Shown here: positions 15,733-21,365 of the stretch, piece by piece
How the letters are laid out: every line of letters begins with the position of its first letter
Position numbering within the stretch: the stretch's first letter is position 1
Assembly: GCA_026786065.1 (NCBI GenBank)
Contig: JAJAYS010000042.1
Location: 1 to 21,365 of the forward strand
Reading direction: 5' to 3'
Length of the DNA: 21,365 bases
Source of the DNA: Polaromonas sp.
GTDB taxonomy: Bacteria > Pseudomonadota > Gammaproteobacteria > Burkholderiales > Burkholderiaceae_C
Made by a program: the position numbers and the translations under genes
Notes under the pieces: generated by a model
Told to the model about the DNA's origin: nothing
Databases searched by the model: none
Seen by the model: only the letters and a program-made list of their open reading frames with translations

Positions 15733-16643
15733 GCCGCCTTCTTTGCCGTCGGCGCCATTTGTTCAACCCAACCGCGCGGCGCCATCGGGAAGCCGAGGCG
15801 CTCGCGGCTTTCGAGATAGCTTTGCGCCACCAACCGGGACACGTTGCGGATGCGCCCCATATAGGCCGCACGCTCCGTCACGCTGATCGCCCCGCGTGCG
15901 TCCAGCAGATTGAAGCTGTGCGCGGCTTTGAGCACCTGTTCGTAGGCCGGCAGCGCCAGCTTCATCTCAATGAGGTGTGTGGCCTGCTTTTCGTGCTCTG
16001 CGAACGCGGCGAAAAGGAAGCGCGTGTCGCTGTGCTCAAAGTTGTAAGCCGACTGCTCGATCTCGTTTTGCTTGTACACGTCGCCATAGCTGAGCCCTTC
16101 GGTCCAGGTCAGGTGGTACACGTTGTCCACACCTTGCAGGTACATGGCCAGACGCTCCAAACCGTAGGTGATCTCGCCGGTGATCGGCTTGCAGTCAATG
16201 CCGCCGACCTGCTGGAAGTAGGTGAACTGCGTGACTTCCATGCCGTTGAGCCAGACCTCCCAGCCCAGGCCCCAGGCGCCCAGCGTCGGGTTTTCCCAAT
16301 CGTCTTCGACAAACCGGATGTCGTTTTTCTTCAGGTCGAAACCCAGCGCCGTCAGCGAACCAAGGTACAGGTCAAGGATGTTCGCCGGTGCCGGTTTGAG
16401 TACCACCTGGTACTGGTAGTAATGCTGCAGGCGGTTCGGGTTCTCTCCATAGCGGCCGTCCTTTGGCCGCCGGCTCGGTTGCACGTAGGCCGCTTTCCAC
16501 GGCTCTGGCCCGAGGGCGCGCAAGAACGTGGCGGTATGGGAGGTACCGGCGCCGACCTCCATGTCGTAAGGCTGCATCAGCGCGCAGCCGTGGCCGGCCC
16601 AATAGGCCTGCAGGGTCAGGATGATTTGCTGGAAGGTGAGCAT
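15729..16643 (-). CDS. glyQ: Glycyl-tRNA synthetase alpha subunit
   Basis: The alpha subunit carries the class II catalytic site that activates glycine. The 304 residues match the usual length of about 303. Signatures include [20 protein letters not shown] at 4-23, the run through [39 protein letters not shown] (motif 2 region), and [17 protein letters not shown]. It is followed directly by glyS with a 4-bp overlap. Upstream is an 88-bp gap after lnt. In that gap TTAAAA and TATTTT are spaced by 17 bp on the minus strand, a weak candidate promoter, and there is a small hairpin near the lnt end. glyQ may thus have its own promoter or be read from corC-lnt. Confidence 0.98.
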   Translation of the reverse strand: MLTFQQIILTLQAYWAGHGCALMQPYDMEVGAGTSHTATFLRALGPEPWKAAYVQPSRRPKDGRYGENPNRLQHYYQYQVVLKPAPANILDLYLGSLTALGFDLKKNDIRFVEDDWENPTLGAWGLGWEVWLNGMEVTQFTYFQQVGGIDCKPITGEITYGLERLAMYLQGVDNVYHLTWTEGLSYGDVYKQNEIEQSAYNFEHSDTRFLFAAFAEHEKQATHLIEMKLALPAYEQVLKAAHSFNLLDARGAISVTERAAYMGRIRNVSRLVAQSYLESRERLGFPMAPRGWVEQMAPTAKKAA

Positions 16644-16705
16644 GAAGGCGGTAGTAGAAAAGACAAAATACGGAGCCCAGCATGCAATTTTAAGGTGCGC
16701 CTGCT

Positions 16706-16721
16706 GCGTCGAAGCCGACGC
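16706..16721. other. Small perfect hairpin between lnt and glyQ
   Basis: GCGTCG and CGACGC pair perfectly around a 4-base loop, 11 bases beyond the lnt stop. No T run follows closely on the minus strand, so it is not a standard intrinsic terminator. It may slow transcription or be part of a short leader. Confidence 0.4.
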
Positions 16722-16731
16722 CGGGGGACAC

Positions 16732-18423
16732 TCAGCGGCGCCGCAGCAGCGACACCACCACCACCGCCATGCCGAGCAGCCAAAGCGGCGTCAAGCCATA
16801 GCGCGACACCCACCACGCATACGGCGTAATGCCGCTGCGGCCTTCGAATTCGCCGACCAGCACGCCGCGTGTGTGGCGCTCCAGGCTGTGCGTGAGCAGA
16901 CCGCGATGGTCGATGATGACCGTGGCCCCGGTGTTGGTGGCGCGGATCATCGGCCGCGAAAATTCGAGCGCCCGCATGCGCGAGATCTGCAGGTGCTGGT
17001 CGATGGCGATGGAGTTGCCGAACCAGGCGATGTTGCTGACATTGACGAAGGCCGTCGGTGCCAGCGCGGGGTCGGTAAAGCGGGCGCCGAGTTCTTCGCC
17101 GAACAAATCCTCGTAGCAGATGTTGAGCGCCAGCCGCTGCCCCTGCCATTCAAAGGAAGGCTGGCCGACCGCTCCCCGGTTGAAATCTCCCAATGGAATG
17201 TTCATCAGGTTGGTGAACCAGCGAAAGCCCGGCGGGATGAACTCACCGAATGGAACCAGGTGGTGCTTGTCGTAGCGATACGCGTCGGCACCGGCCGTGC
17301 CAGCGCCAGCGCCAGCGCCTTTGGCTGGCGGTTTGAGCCCGACGACCGAATTTGAATAGCCGGTGCTCAGGTCACCCAGCGGTACGCCGACCAGCGCGGC
17401 CTGCGGCGCTCCGCCGGCGCGGGTAAAGCGCTGCTGAAGCGAGGGCCAGTAGTCTTCGGGCAATTGCTGCGGCAGCAGCGGAACGGCGGTTTCAGGCGCA
17501 ATCACCAGCGGGGTGGCGGCTTCCTGCAGGCGCGCGCGGTACCAGGCCAGTGCGGTGGCGACGCCGGAGCCGGCCTCGAACTTCTCGTTTTGCGCAATGT
17601 TGCCCTGGAGCAGCGTCACCGCCAGCGTACCGGGTGAAGGCGGGTTGTCTTGCATTGGCAAGCCGCTTTGCACGGGCACCCACGAAAGCGCCACCGCGAC
17701 GAGCAGCAAACTGGCGACCGTCGCCCAGCGCACATGCGCGACCCGCAGCGACATCACCAGCCAGGCCGCGAGGAATGCGGCCAGAAAACTCAGGCCATGC
17801 ACACCGACCCAAGCTGCCAGCGGACGAGCCCAGCCATCTACATGGGCATAACCCCCCTCACCCCACGGAAAGCCGGTAAAAAGCTGCACGCGGGCCAGCT
17901 CGGCCATCAGCCACAGGCCAGCGAAAAGCAGCGCCCGCTGCCAGCGCGGTGCCGGTGCCAGGCGCACGAAAACGGCACCGGCAACGGCGTAGTACAACGC
18001 CAGAAATGCGGCAAGCATCACCACGGCGAGCACAGCCAGCGGGGCCGCCAGTCCGCCATAGGCGTGCATCGAGATGTAGAGCCACCAGAACGTACTGCAC
18101 AGCATGGCGGTAGCAAAAAGGCCAGCCAGCCAGGCTCCGCGCTGCCAGGAGCGAAAACCGACTTGCGCATCGAGCTGGCCGACCAGCAACCCCAGAGCAA
18201 TCAGTTGCAGCCACCAGAGCGGCTGCCCGAGTTTAAAAACAAGGTCAAAAGGCCAGGCCATGCTTGCTGCATGGGCGCAACCAGCTATTAAAACAATAGC
18301 GACTCTAAGCGCCGAAAAAGGATGCTTCGCGGGATGGCCGACGTCTTGAAGCAGTGCCGGCAGCGTCAGCATTGACACCATGCTGTGGACGGAGTCGCCG
18401 GCCGCGCGAAACGCCTTTTTCAT
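16732..18423 (-). CDS. lnt: Apolipoprotein N-acyltransferase
   Basis: Lnt is an inner-membrane enzyme that adds the third acyl chain to lipoproteins. The 563-residue protein has six or more hydrophobic helices between about 38 and 250, a periplasmic nitrilase domain (about 265-525) and a final helix near 545-560. The catalytic triad is visible as Glu311 in [10 protein letters not shown], Lys386 in [11 protein letters not shown] and Cys436 in [12 protein letters not shown]. Between the strand ending VVGLKPPA and the catalytic Lys there is a low-complexity loop rich in Gly and Ala, encoded by a hexanucleotide repeat. The first transmembrane segment overlaps a copy of the dispersed repeat. It starts 8 bp after the corC stop, so the pair is an operon. 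Met15 or Met18 are alternative starts. Confidence 0.95.
   Translation of the reverse strand: MKKAFRAAGDSVHSMVSMLTLPALLQDVGHPAKHPFSALRVAIVLIAGCAHAASMAWPFDLVFKLGQPLWWLQLIALGLLVGQLDAQVGFRSWQRGAWLAGLFATAMLCSTFWWLYISMHAYGGLAAPLAVLAVVMLAAFLALYYAVAGAVFVRLAPAPRWQRALLFAGLWLMAELARVQLFTGFPWGEGGYAHVDGWARPLAAWVGVHGLSFLAAFLAAWLVMSLRVAHVRWATVASLLLVAVALSWVPVQSGLPMQDNPPSPGTLAVTLLQGNIAQNEKFEAGSGVATALAWYRARLQEAATPLVIAPETAVPLLPQQLPEDYWPSLQQRFTRAGGAPQAALVGVPLGDLSTGYSNSVVGLKPPAKGAGAGAGTAGADAYRYDKHHLVPFGEFIPPGFRWFTNLMNIPLGDFNRGAVGQPSFEWQGQRLALNICYEDLFGEELGARFTDPALAPTAFVNVSNIAWFGNSIAIDQHLQISRMRALEFSRPMIRATNTGATVIIDHRGLLTHSLERHTRGVLVGEFEGRSGITPYAWWVSRYGLTPLWLLGMAVVVVSLLRRR
17299..17319. repeat. GCCAGC hexanucleotide repeat in lnt
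   Basis: Three exact GCCAGC units at 17299-17316 plus GCC encode the Gly-Ala run of the loop before the catalytic Lys386 of Lnt. Gain or loss of a unit changes the loop by two residues and keeps the frame. Confidence 0.75.
18243..18302 (-). repeat. Dispersed ~60-bp repeat, copy 3 (inside lnt)
   Basis: On the plus strand 18273-18302 matches 20353-20382 at 25 of 30 positions without gaps. Both begin GGGCGCAA and hold a GCTAT...ATAGC hairpin, here GCTATT-AAAAC-AATAGC at 18284-18300. Beyond it, on the minus strand, GCGCCCATG...GGCCTGG and a TTTT stretch continue the pattern of the other copies. It lies in the codons of the first transmembrane helix of Lnt. The far boundary is approximate. Confidence 0.6.
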
Positions 18424-18431
18424 GGCCTGGG

Positions 18432-19286
18432 TCAGCCGGTTTGGCCCGGCGGCGTTACCTTGAACCAGCGCACCGCGCCGCCTTTGGTATGCAGCACGGT
18501 GAACTGCAGGCCGGCCAGCGCGTGCTGCTCGCCACGCTTTGGAACGCGGCCCATTGCATGCGCAATCAGGCCACCGATCGTCTCAAAGTCGGCATCGATC
18601 AGCTTGACGCCAAAGGCTTCGCCGACCCGCTCGATGGCGGTGTCGCCACTGACACGGTAGCTGCGGTCGGGCAGCGCGAAAATGTCGCCTTCGTCTTCGG
18701 CGATGTCGAATTCGTCCTCGATCTCACCGACGATTTGCTCCAGCACGTCTTCAATCGTGATCAAGCCCGCAACCCGGCCGAACTCGTCGATGACGATAGC
18801 GAGGTGGTTGCGGTTGCCCCGAAATTCACGCAGTAAATCGTTTAGCCCCTTGCTTTCAGGCACGAACACCGCCGGCCGCAACAAGGCGCGTATGTTGAGC
18901 TCGGGCGCGCGCTGCAGCTTGAGCAGGTCTTTGGCCAAAAGAATGCCGAGAATGTTTTCTTTTCCGCGCTCGTACACCGGAAAGCGTGAATGCGCGGTGT
19001 CGATCACCAGATGCAGCAACTCGTCAAACGGCGAGTCGATGTTGATGGCGTCCATGCGGGGGGCTGCGACCATCACGTCGCCCGCCGTCATGTCGGACAT
19101 GCGGATTACGCCTTCGAGCATCTCCCGGCTTTGCGCGCCGATCACTGCGTTGTCCTCGGCATCGACCAGCGTCTCGATCAGTTCGGCCTTGGAGTCGGGG
19201 CCGGGGTGGAGCATTTCAGCGAGCTTTTGCAAAAAGCCGCGCTTGTCTTCGTTTCTGGGGGATCGATTGGGCGGAGAGGCGGACAC
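18432..19286 (-). CDS. corC: CorC/HlyC-family CBS-pair transporter-associated protein
   Basis: CorC-type proteins carry a CBS pair and a C-terminal CorC_HlyC domain. They are linked to magnesium/cobalt efflux or lipid handling; the precise role here is not known. The 284-residue form starts at a GTG at 19286 and begins MSASPPNRSPRNEDKRGFLQ, then KLAEMLHPGPDSKAELIE, the usual start of this group. CBS motifs lie at about 67-127 (VMVAAPRMDAINID) and 134-190 (HLAIVIDEFGRVAGLITIED). The CorC_HlyC domain is at about 205-280. There are no DUF21 membrane helices, as expected for this short type. The frame is open to an ATG at 19373, but a good promoter lies between 19315 and 19344, which argues for the GTG start. 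lnt follows 8 bp downstream, a common pairing in proteobacteria. Confidence 0.92.
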   Translation of the reverse strand: MSASPPNRSPRNEDKRGFLQKLAEMLHPGPDSKAELIETLVDAEDNAVIGAQSREMLEGVIRMSDMTAGDVMVAAPRMDAINIDSPFDELLHLVIDTAHSRFPVYERGKENILGILLAKDLLKLQRAPELNIRALLRPAVFVPESKGLNDLLREFRGNRNHLAIVIDEFGRVAGLITIEDVLEQIVGEIEDEFDIAEDEGDIFALPDRSYRVSGDTAIERVGEAFGVKLIDADFETIGGLIAHAMGRVPKRGEQHALAGLQFTVLHTKGGAVRWFKVTPPGQTG

Positions 19287-19314
19287 GCAGGAACCGGAAG
19301 TGGCTGGAAAGACT

Positions 19315-19344
19315 AGTGTAGTGTTGGCCGCCGCCGGGACGCAA
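19315..19344 (-). promoter_or_regulatory. Sigma-70-type promoter for corC-lnt
   Basis: On the minus strand TTGCGT (19339-19344) and TACACT (19315-19320) are separated by 18 bp. The start of transcription would fall near 19308, about 20 bases before the GTG of corC. The match to consensus is 4 of 6 at each box. It lies after the stop of the GNAT gene, so it would drive corC, lnt and possibly glyQS. Confidence 0.6.
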
Positions 19345-19390
19345 CAGTCCGCGTCTTGCGCACCCGCGTGCATTACGCCGCAGCGTCGGC

Positions 19391-20008
19391 TTATCGCCTG
19401 GCGCCCCGGACGCCTTGACGCACCTCCTGCAGCGTGGCCAGAAAGTCCCAGAACTGTCGGGCCTGCACCTTGAAGCGGAAATCGGTTTGCGCCAAGTGCT
19501 CGTCGAACAGCTCGCTTACGCGCGATGCCAAATCGGCTGGCGGCACCAGAAGGTAGGCCTCGCTTTCGGCGCCGTCGCGCCTCACGGTGGCGCCAGCCTT
19601 GCGGGCGATGCCCAGCATCGCGGTGTTCTCGCTCAGGGCATGAATGAACATCATCTCCACGCCTTCATTGCGCGCGTGTGCCAACGCCCGGTCGAACAGC
19701 CGGGTCCCGTAGCCGCGCCCGCGCACTCTGCCCGTCACCGACACGCCGAACTCGGCGCAGCTTTTGAGGGCTGGGTCGGTCGAATACGCCAGATGCGCCA
19801 GGCCGATCAGCTCAAGCCGGCGGTTGTAAATGCCAAAAACCTCGTCCCGCCCGAAGGCCAGCCCTTTGACGTAACGCTGGACCTGCTCGTCGCTGGCGAG
19901 GTAGCCAAAGCGCATGTAGCGGTCGCGCGATTCAAGCGCCAGCAGATGGGCAGCAATGGCTGGGCTATCGGCAAGCTCCAGCGAGCGGATCGGGACCATT
20001 AGCGGCAC
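19391..20008 (-). CDS. GNAT-family N-acetyltransferase
   Basis: The protein has 205 residues from the GTG at 20008, or 202 from the ATG at 19999. It carries a GNAT fold. Strand and loop GIYNRRLELIGLAHLAYS are at about 59-76. Motif A, with the acetyl-CoA pyrophosphate loop RVRGRGYGTRLFDRAL, is at 94-109, and motif B is around ENTAMLGIARKAGATVRR. An N-terminal segment (LLALESRDRYMRFGYLASDE) is shared with stand-alone GNAT proteins related to the acetyltransferase domain of protein lysine acetyltransferases. The acceptor is unknown. It is the first gene of the minus-strand run, transcribed away from phhA, and no convincing ribosome binding site is visible. Confidence 0.87.
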   Translation of the reverse strand: MPLMVPIRSLELADSPAIAAHLLALESRDRYMRFGYLASDEQVQRYVKGLAFGRDEVFGIYNRRLELIGLAHLAYSTDPALKSCAEFGVSVTGRVRGRGYGTRLFDRALAHARNEGVEMMFIHALSENTAMLGIARKAGATVRRDGAESEAYLLVPPADLASRVSELFDEHLAQTDFRFKVQARQFWDFLATLQEVRQGVRGARR

Positions 20009-20506
20009 CGTTCAAGCACAAGCCCAAGCCGCGCCCGCAGCGAGGGCTGGCCGCGTAAAAATGCAAAGCACGGCAACTGTCGAAGAAACAAAAGATCGGT
20101 CACTCCATGAATATAGGGCCAACCGCGAACATCGCCGGGATCTCAATGCCGGATTTTGAAACCTTTCGCTACTTTTCCACTTCCCGCACGGCAAGGGCCC
20201 AACTGCCCCGCTCCCGGCTGGTCGAACTTTGCGCGTTTGCCGCCGACCGGGCAGCGCTGACCCAGCCCGCCACAATGAAGCCTGGATCGATCGACCGTGG
20301 CGCGGAAATCAGGCAGATTTGAAGCGAAAAAAGGCGTTCAGCCAAATTTTTCGGGCGCAAGCAGCTATGAATAGCATAGCGAGGCGGCTATCCATCCGAG
20401 CCGATCTACGCCGACGCGGGCCAAAAGGGCCAAAAGGGACACAATAAAAGCACAGGCTCGCGCGCAGCGTTTGGACAAGCGGGCCCATGCCCTGGAGCGA
20501 GATGGT
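20009..20506. other. Intergenic region between GNAT gene and phhA
   Basis: This gap of about 500 bp separates divergent genes, so it must hold promoters for both, but I find no strong -35/-10 pair on either strand. It contains copy 4 of the dispersed repeat (about 20325-20382), a tandem 9-bp repeat GGGCCAAAA (20418-20426 and 20427-20435), and an AT-rich patch CACAATAAAAG at 20440-20450 that may be the phhA -10 region. Short open frames here (for example 20107-20322) have no ribosome binding site and no recognisable product. Confidence 0.6.
20325..20382 (-). repeat. Dispersed ~60-bp repeat, copy 4 (upstream of phhA)
   Basis: The plus strand at 20353-20382 reads GGGCGCAAGCAGCTATGAAT followed by AGCATAGCGA. 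It contains the hairpin GCTATG-AATAG-CATAGC at 20364-20380 and matches the lnt copy at 25 of 30 bases. On the minus strand the pattern continues as GCGCCCG, TTGGCTGAACGCC and a T run, like the other copies. It is the only copy outside coding sequence. The far end is approximate. Confidence 0.65.
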
Positions 20507-21328
20507 ATGGCTCTTGAACCTCATGTTTACGGCGCAAGCGACCGACCGCCGCGCGGCGACTACGCCCGGGCCGCCGCCGACTACACCTGCGAGCAGGCCT
20601 ACCAGCTTTACACCCCCGCCGATCACGAAACTTACCGCCGCCTGTATCAGCGACAGGCCATGCTTTTGCCCAGGCTGGCCTGCGACGAGTTCATGGCGGC
20701 GCTGCCTCGGCTGGGCGTATGCGAGCGCATTCCCCGCTTTGAAGAAATCAACCAGCGTCTGTACTCCGCCACGGGCTGGGAAATCGTTGGCGTCCCGGGG
20801 CTCATACCCGAGGTCGCGTTCTTCAGCCTGCTTGCCAACCGCCGGTTTCCGGTGACCGACTGGATTCGTCGGCCCGAAGAGTTCGACTACATCGTCGAGC
20901 CGGACGTTTTCCACGACCTGTTCGGTCATGTGCCGCTGTTATTCGATCCGGTTTTTGCCGACCATATGCAAGCCTATGGTGCCGGTGGTCTCAAGGCGCA
21001 CCGGCTGGGGGCATGCGAGCAACTTTCGCGGCTCTACTGGTACACCATCGAATTCGGCCTCATCAGGCAGAAAGACGGTTTGCGAGCCTATGGCGCGGGC
21101 ATTCTCAGTTCGTCGGGCGAGTTGCATCACGCGATACACAGTGTGGACACGCAGCGCCTGCCGCTGGACATAGTCCGTGCAATGCGCACCCGGTACAAAA
21201 TCGACAGTTACCAGAAAACCTATTTCGTCATAGACAGTTTTCAGCAGTTGTTCGATCTGACCGCTCCGGATTTCACGCCGATTTACGAGCAACTGAAGGG
21301 CATGCCGGGGAGTGGGCTCCCTACGTGA
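20507..21328 (+). CDS. phhA: Phenylalanine 4-hydroxylase
   Basis: PhhA hydroxylates phenylalanine to tyrosine with O2, non-haem iron and a tetrahydropterin. It opens the phenylalanine/tyrosine degradation route. From the ATG at 20507 the protein has 273 residues, the usual size for monomeric bacterial enzymes. The iron ligands are His136 and His141 in VFHDLFGHVPLL and Glu182 in YTIEFGL. The block GLIPEVAFFSLLANRRFPVT is also typical. The start was chosen because GGAG at 20494-20497 sits nine bases upstream of this ATG; the frame is open to a TTG at 20471, which has no support. It is the only plus-strand gene here. No pterin dehydratase (phhB) is visible, though it could follow beyond the window. 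Confidence 0.96.
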   Translation: MALEPHVYGASDRPPRGDYARAAADYTCEQAYQLYTPADHETYRRLYQRQAMLLPRLACDEFMAALPRLGVCERIPRFEEINQRLYSATGWEIVGVPGLIPEVAFFSLLANRRFPVTDWIRRPEEFDYIVEPDVFHDLFGHVPLLFDPVFADHMQAYGAGGLKAHRLGACEQLSRLYWYTIEFGLIRQKDGLRAYGAGILSSSGELHHAIHSVDTQRLPLDIVRAMRTRYKIDSYQKTYFVIDSFQQLFDLTAPDFTPIYEQLKGMPGSGLPT

Positions 21329-21345
21329 GCAATTGGTTTTAGGTG

Positions 21346-21363
21346 CCACGCGGCTTGGCGTGG
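21346..21363 (+). terminator. Possible hairpin terminator after phhA, cut by window end
   Basis: CCACGC and GCGTGG pair around a 6-base loop, 18 bases after the phhA stop. The window ends two bases later, so a T run cannot be checked. It may be a terminator or just a hairpin. Confidence 0.3.
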
Positions 21364-21365
21364 AC

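Noticed and set aside
17846..17855. GCATAACCCC in lnt, identical to ten bases of the element B terminus
   Set aside because: No inverted partner nearby and it lies in conserved coding sequence; chance is sufficient.
19287..19373. Extended ATG start for corC
   Set aside because: The extension is unlike known CorC N-termini and would overlap a good promoter, so the GTG at 19286 was preferred, though not proven.
20107..20322. Small open frame in the GNAT-phhA intergenic region
   Set aside because: No ribosome binding site, no recognisable product, and its 3' end approaches the dispersed repeat.
1..21365. tRNA, rRNA, CRISPR arrays or phage/transposase genes
   Set aside because: Looked for on both strands by reading; no cloverleaf, regular spacer-repeat pattern or transposase/integrase motif was seen.

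Overview
The window reads as chromosomal DNA of a GC-rich betaproteobacterium of the Burkholderiales, most likely Comamonadaceae (Polaromonas/Rhodoferax-like). The basis is the protein flavour, a LiuR-type leucine-catabolism operon that includes carbonic anhydrase and AceK, the corC-lnt-glyQ-glyS-gmhB-plsC order, and a short dispersed repeat of a kind I associate with that family. I could not run a search, so the genus is a guess. All genes except the last lie on the minus strand. I see no rRNA, tRNA, CRISPR array, transposase or phage gene.

Region 1 (1-5260) is a leucine/isovalerate catabolism operon. Read 5'->3' on the minus strand it holds a LiuR-like MerR regulator with a palindromic operator upstream, a PaaI-type thioesterase, isovaleryl-CoA dehydrogenase, a beta-carbonic anhydrase, isocitrate dehydrogenase kinase/phosphatase (AceK), and the start of a thiolase cut by the window edge. 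Together they degrade a branched acyl-CoA to acetyl-CoA, plausibly supply bicarbonate to a downstream carboxylase, and tune the TCA/glyoxylate branch point for growth on acetyl-CoA. The dehydrogenase carries an in-frame GC-rich palindromic insertion.

Region 2 (5351-10870) is a compact signalling island. It holds a CheY-like receiver, a very large membrane sensor kinase (Cache-like, HAMP, PAS x3, GAF, PAS, HisKA, HATPase) and an unusual response regulator with an excisionase-type helix-turn-helix in front of its receiver. The kinase frame is broken by one in-frame TAA inside the GAF domain. The island is bracketed by two different long inverted-repeat elements of about 100-120 bp.

Region 3 (10899-20008) is a housekeeping run for envelope and translation: a YgjP-type metallopeptidase, a PlsC acyltransferase, GmhB, GlyS, GlyQ, Lnt, CorC and a GNAT acetyltransferase. 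Tight spacing in corC-lnt and glyQ-glyS-gmhB suggests co-transcription.

Region 4 (20009-21365) is an intergenic stretch of about 500 bp followed by the only plus-strand gene, phenylalanine 4-hydroxylase.

The least expected structures are a dispersed repeat of about 60 bp present four times between 11.8 and 20.4 kb, three of the copies touching coding sequence, and the bracketed three-component signalling island with its interrupted kinase.
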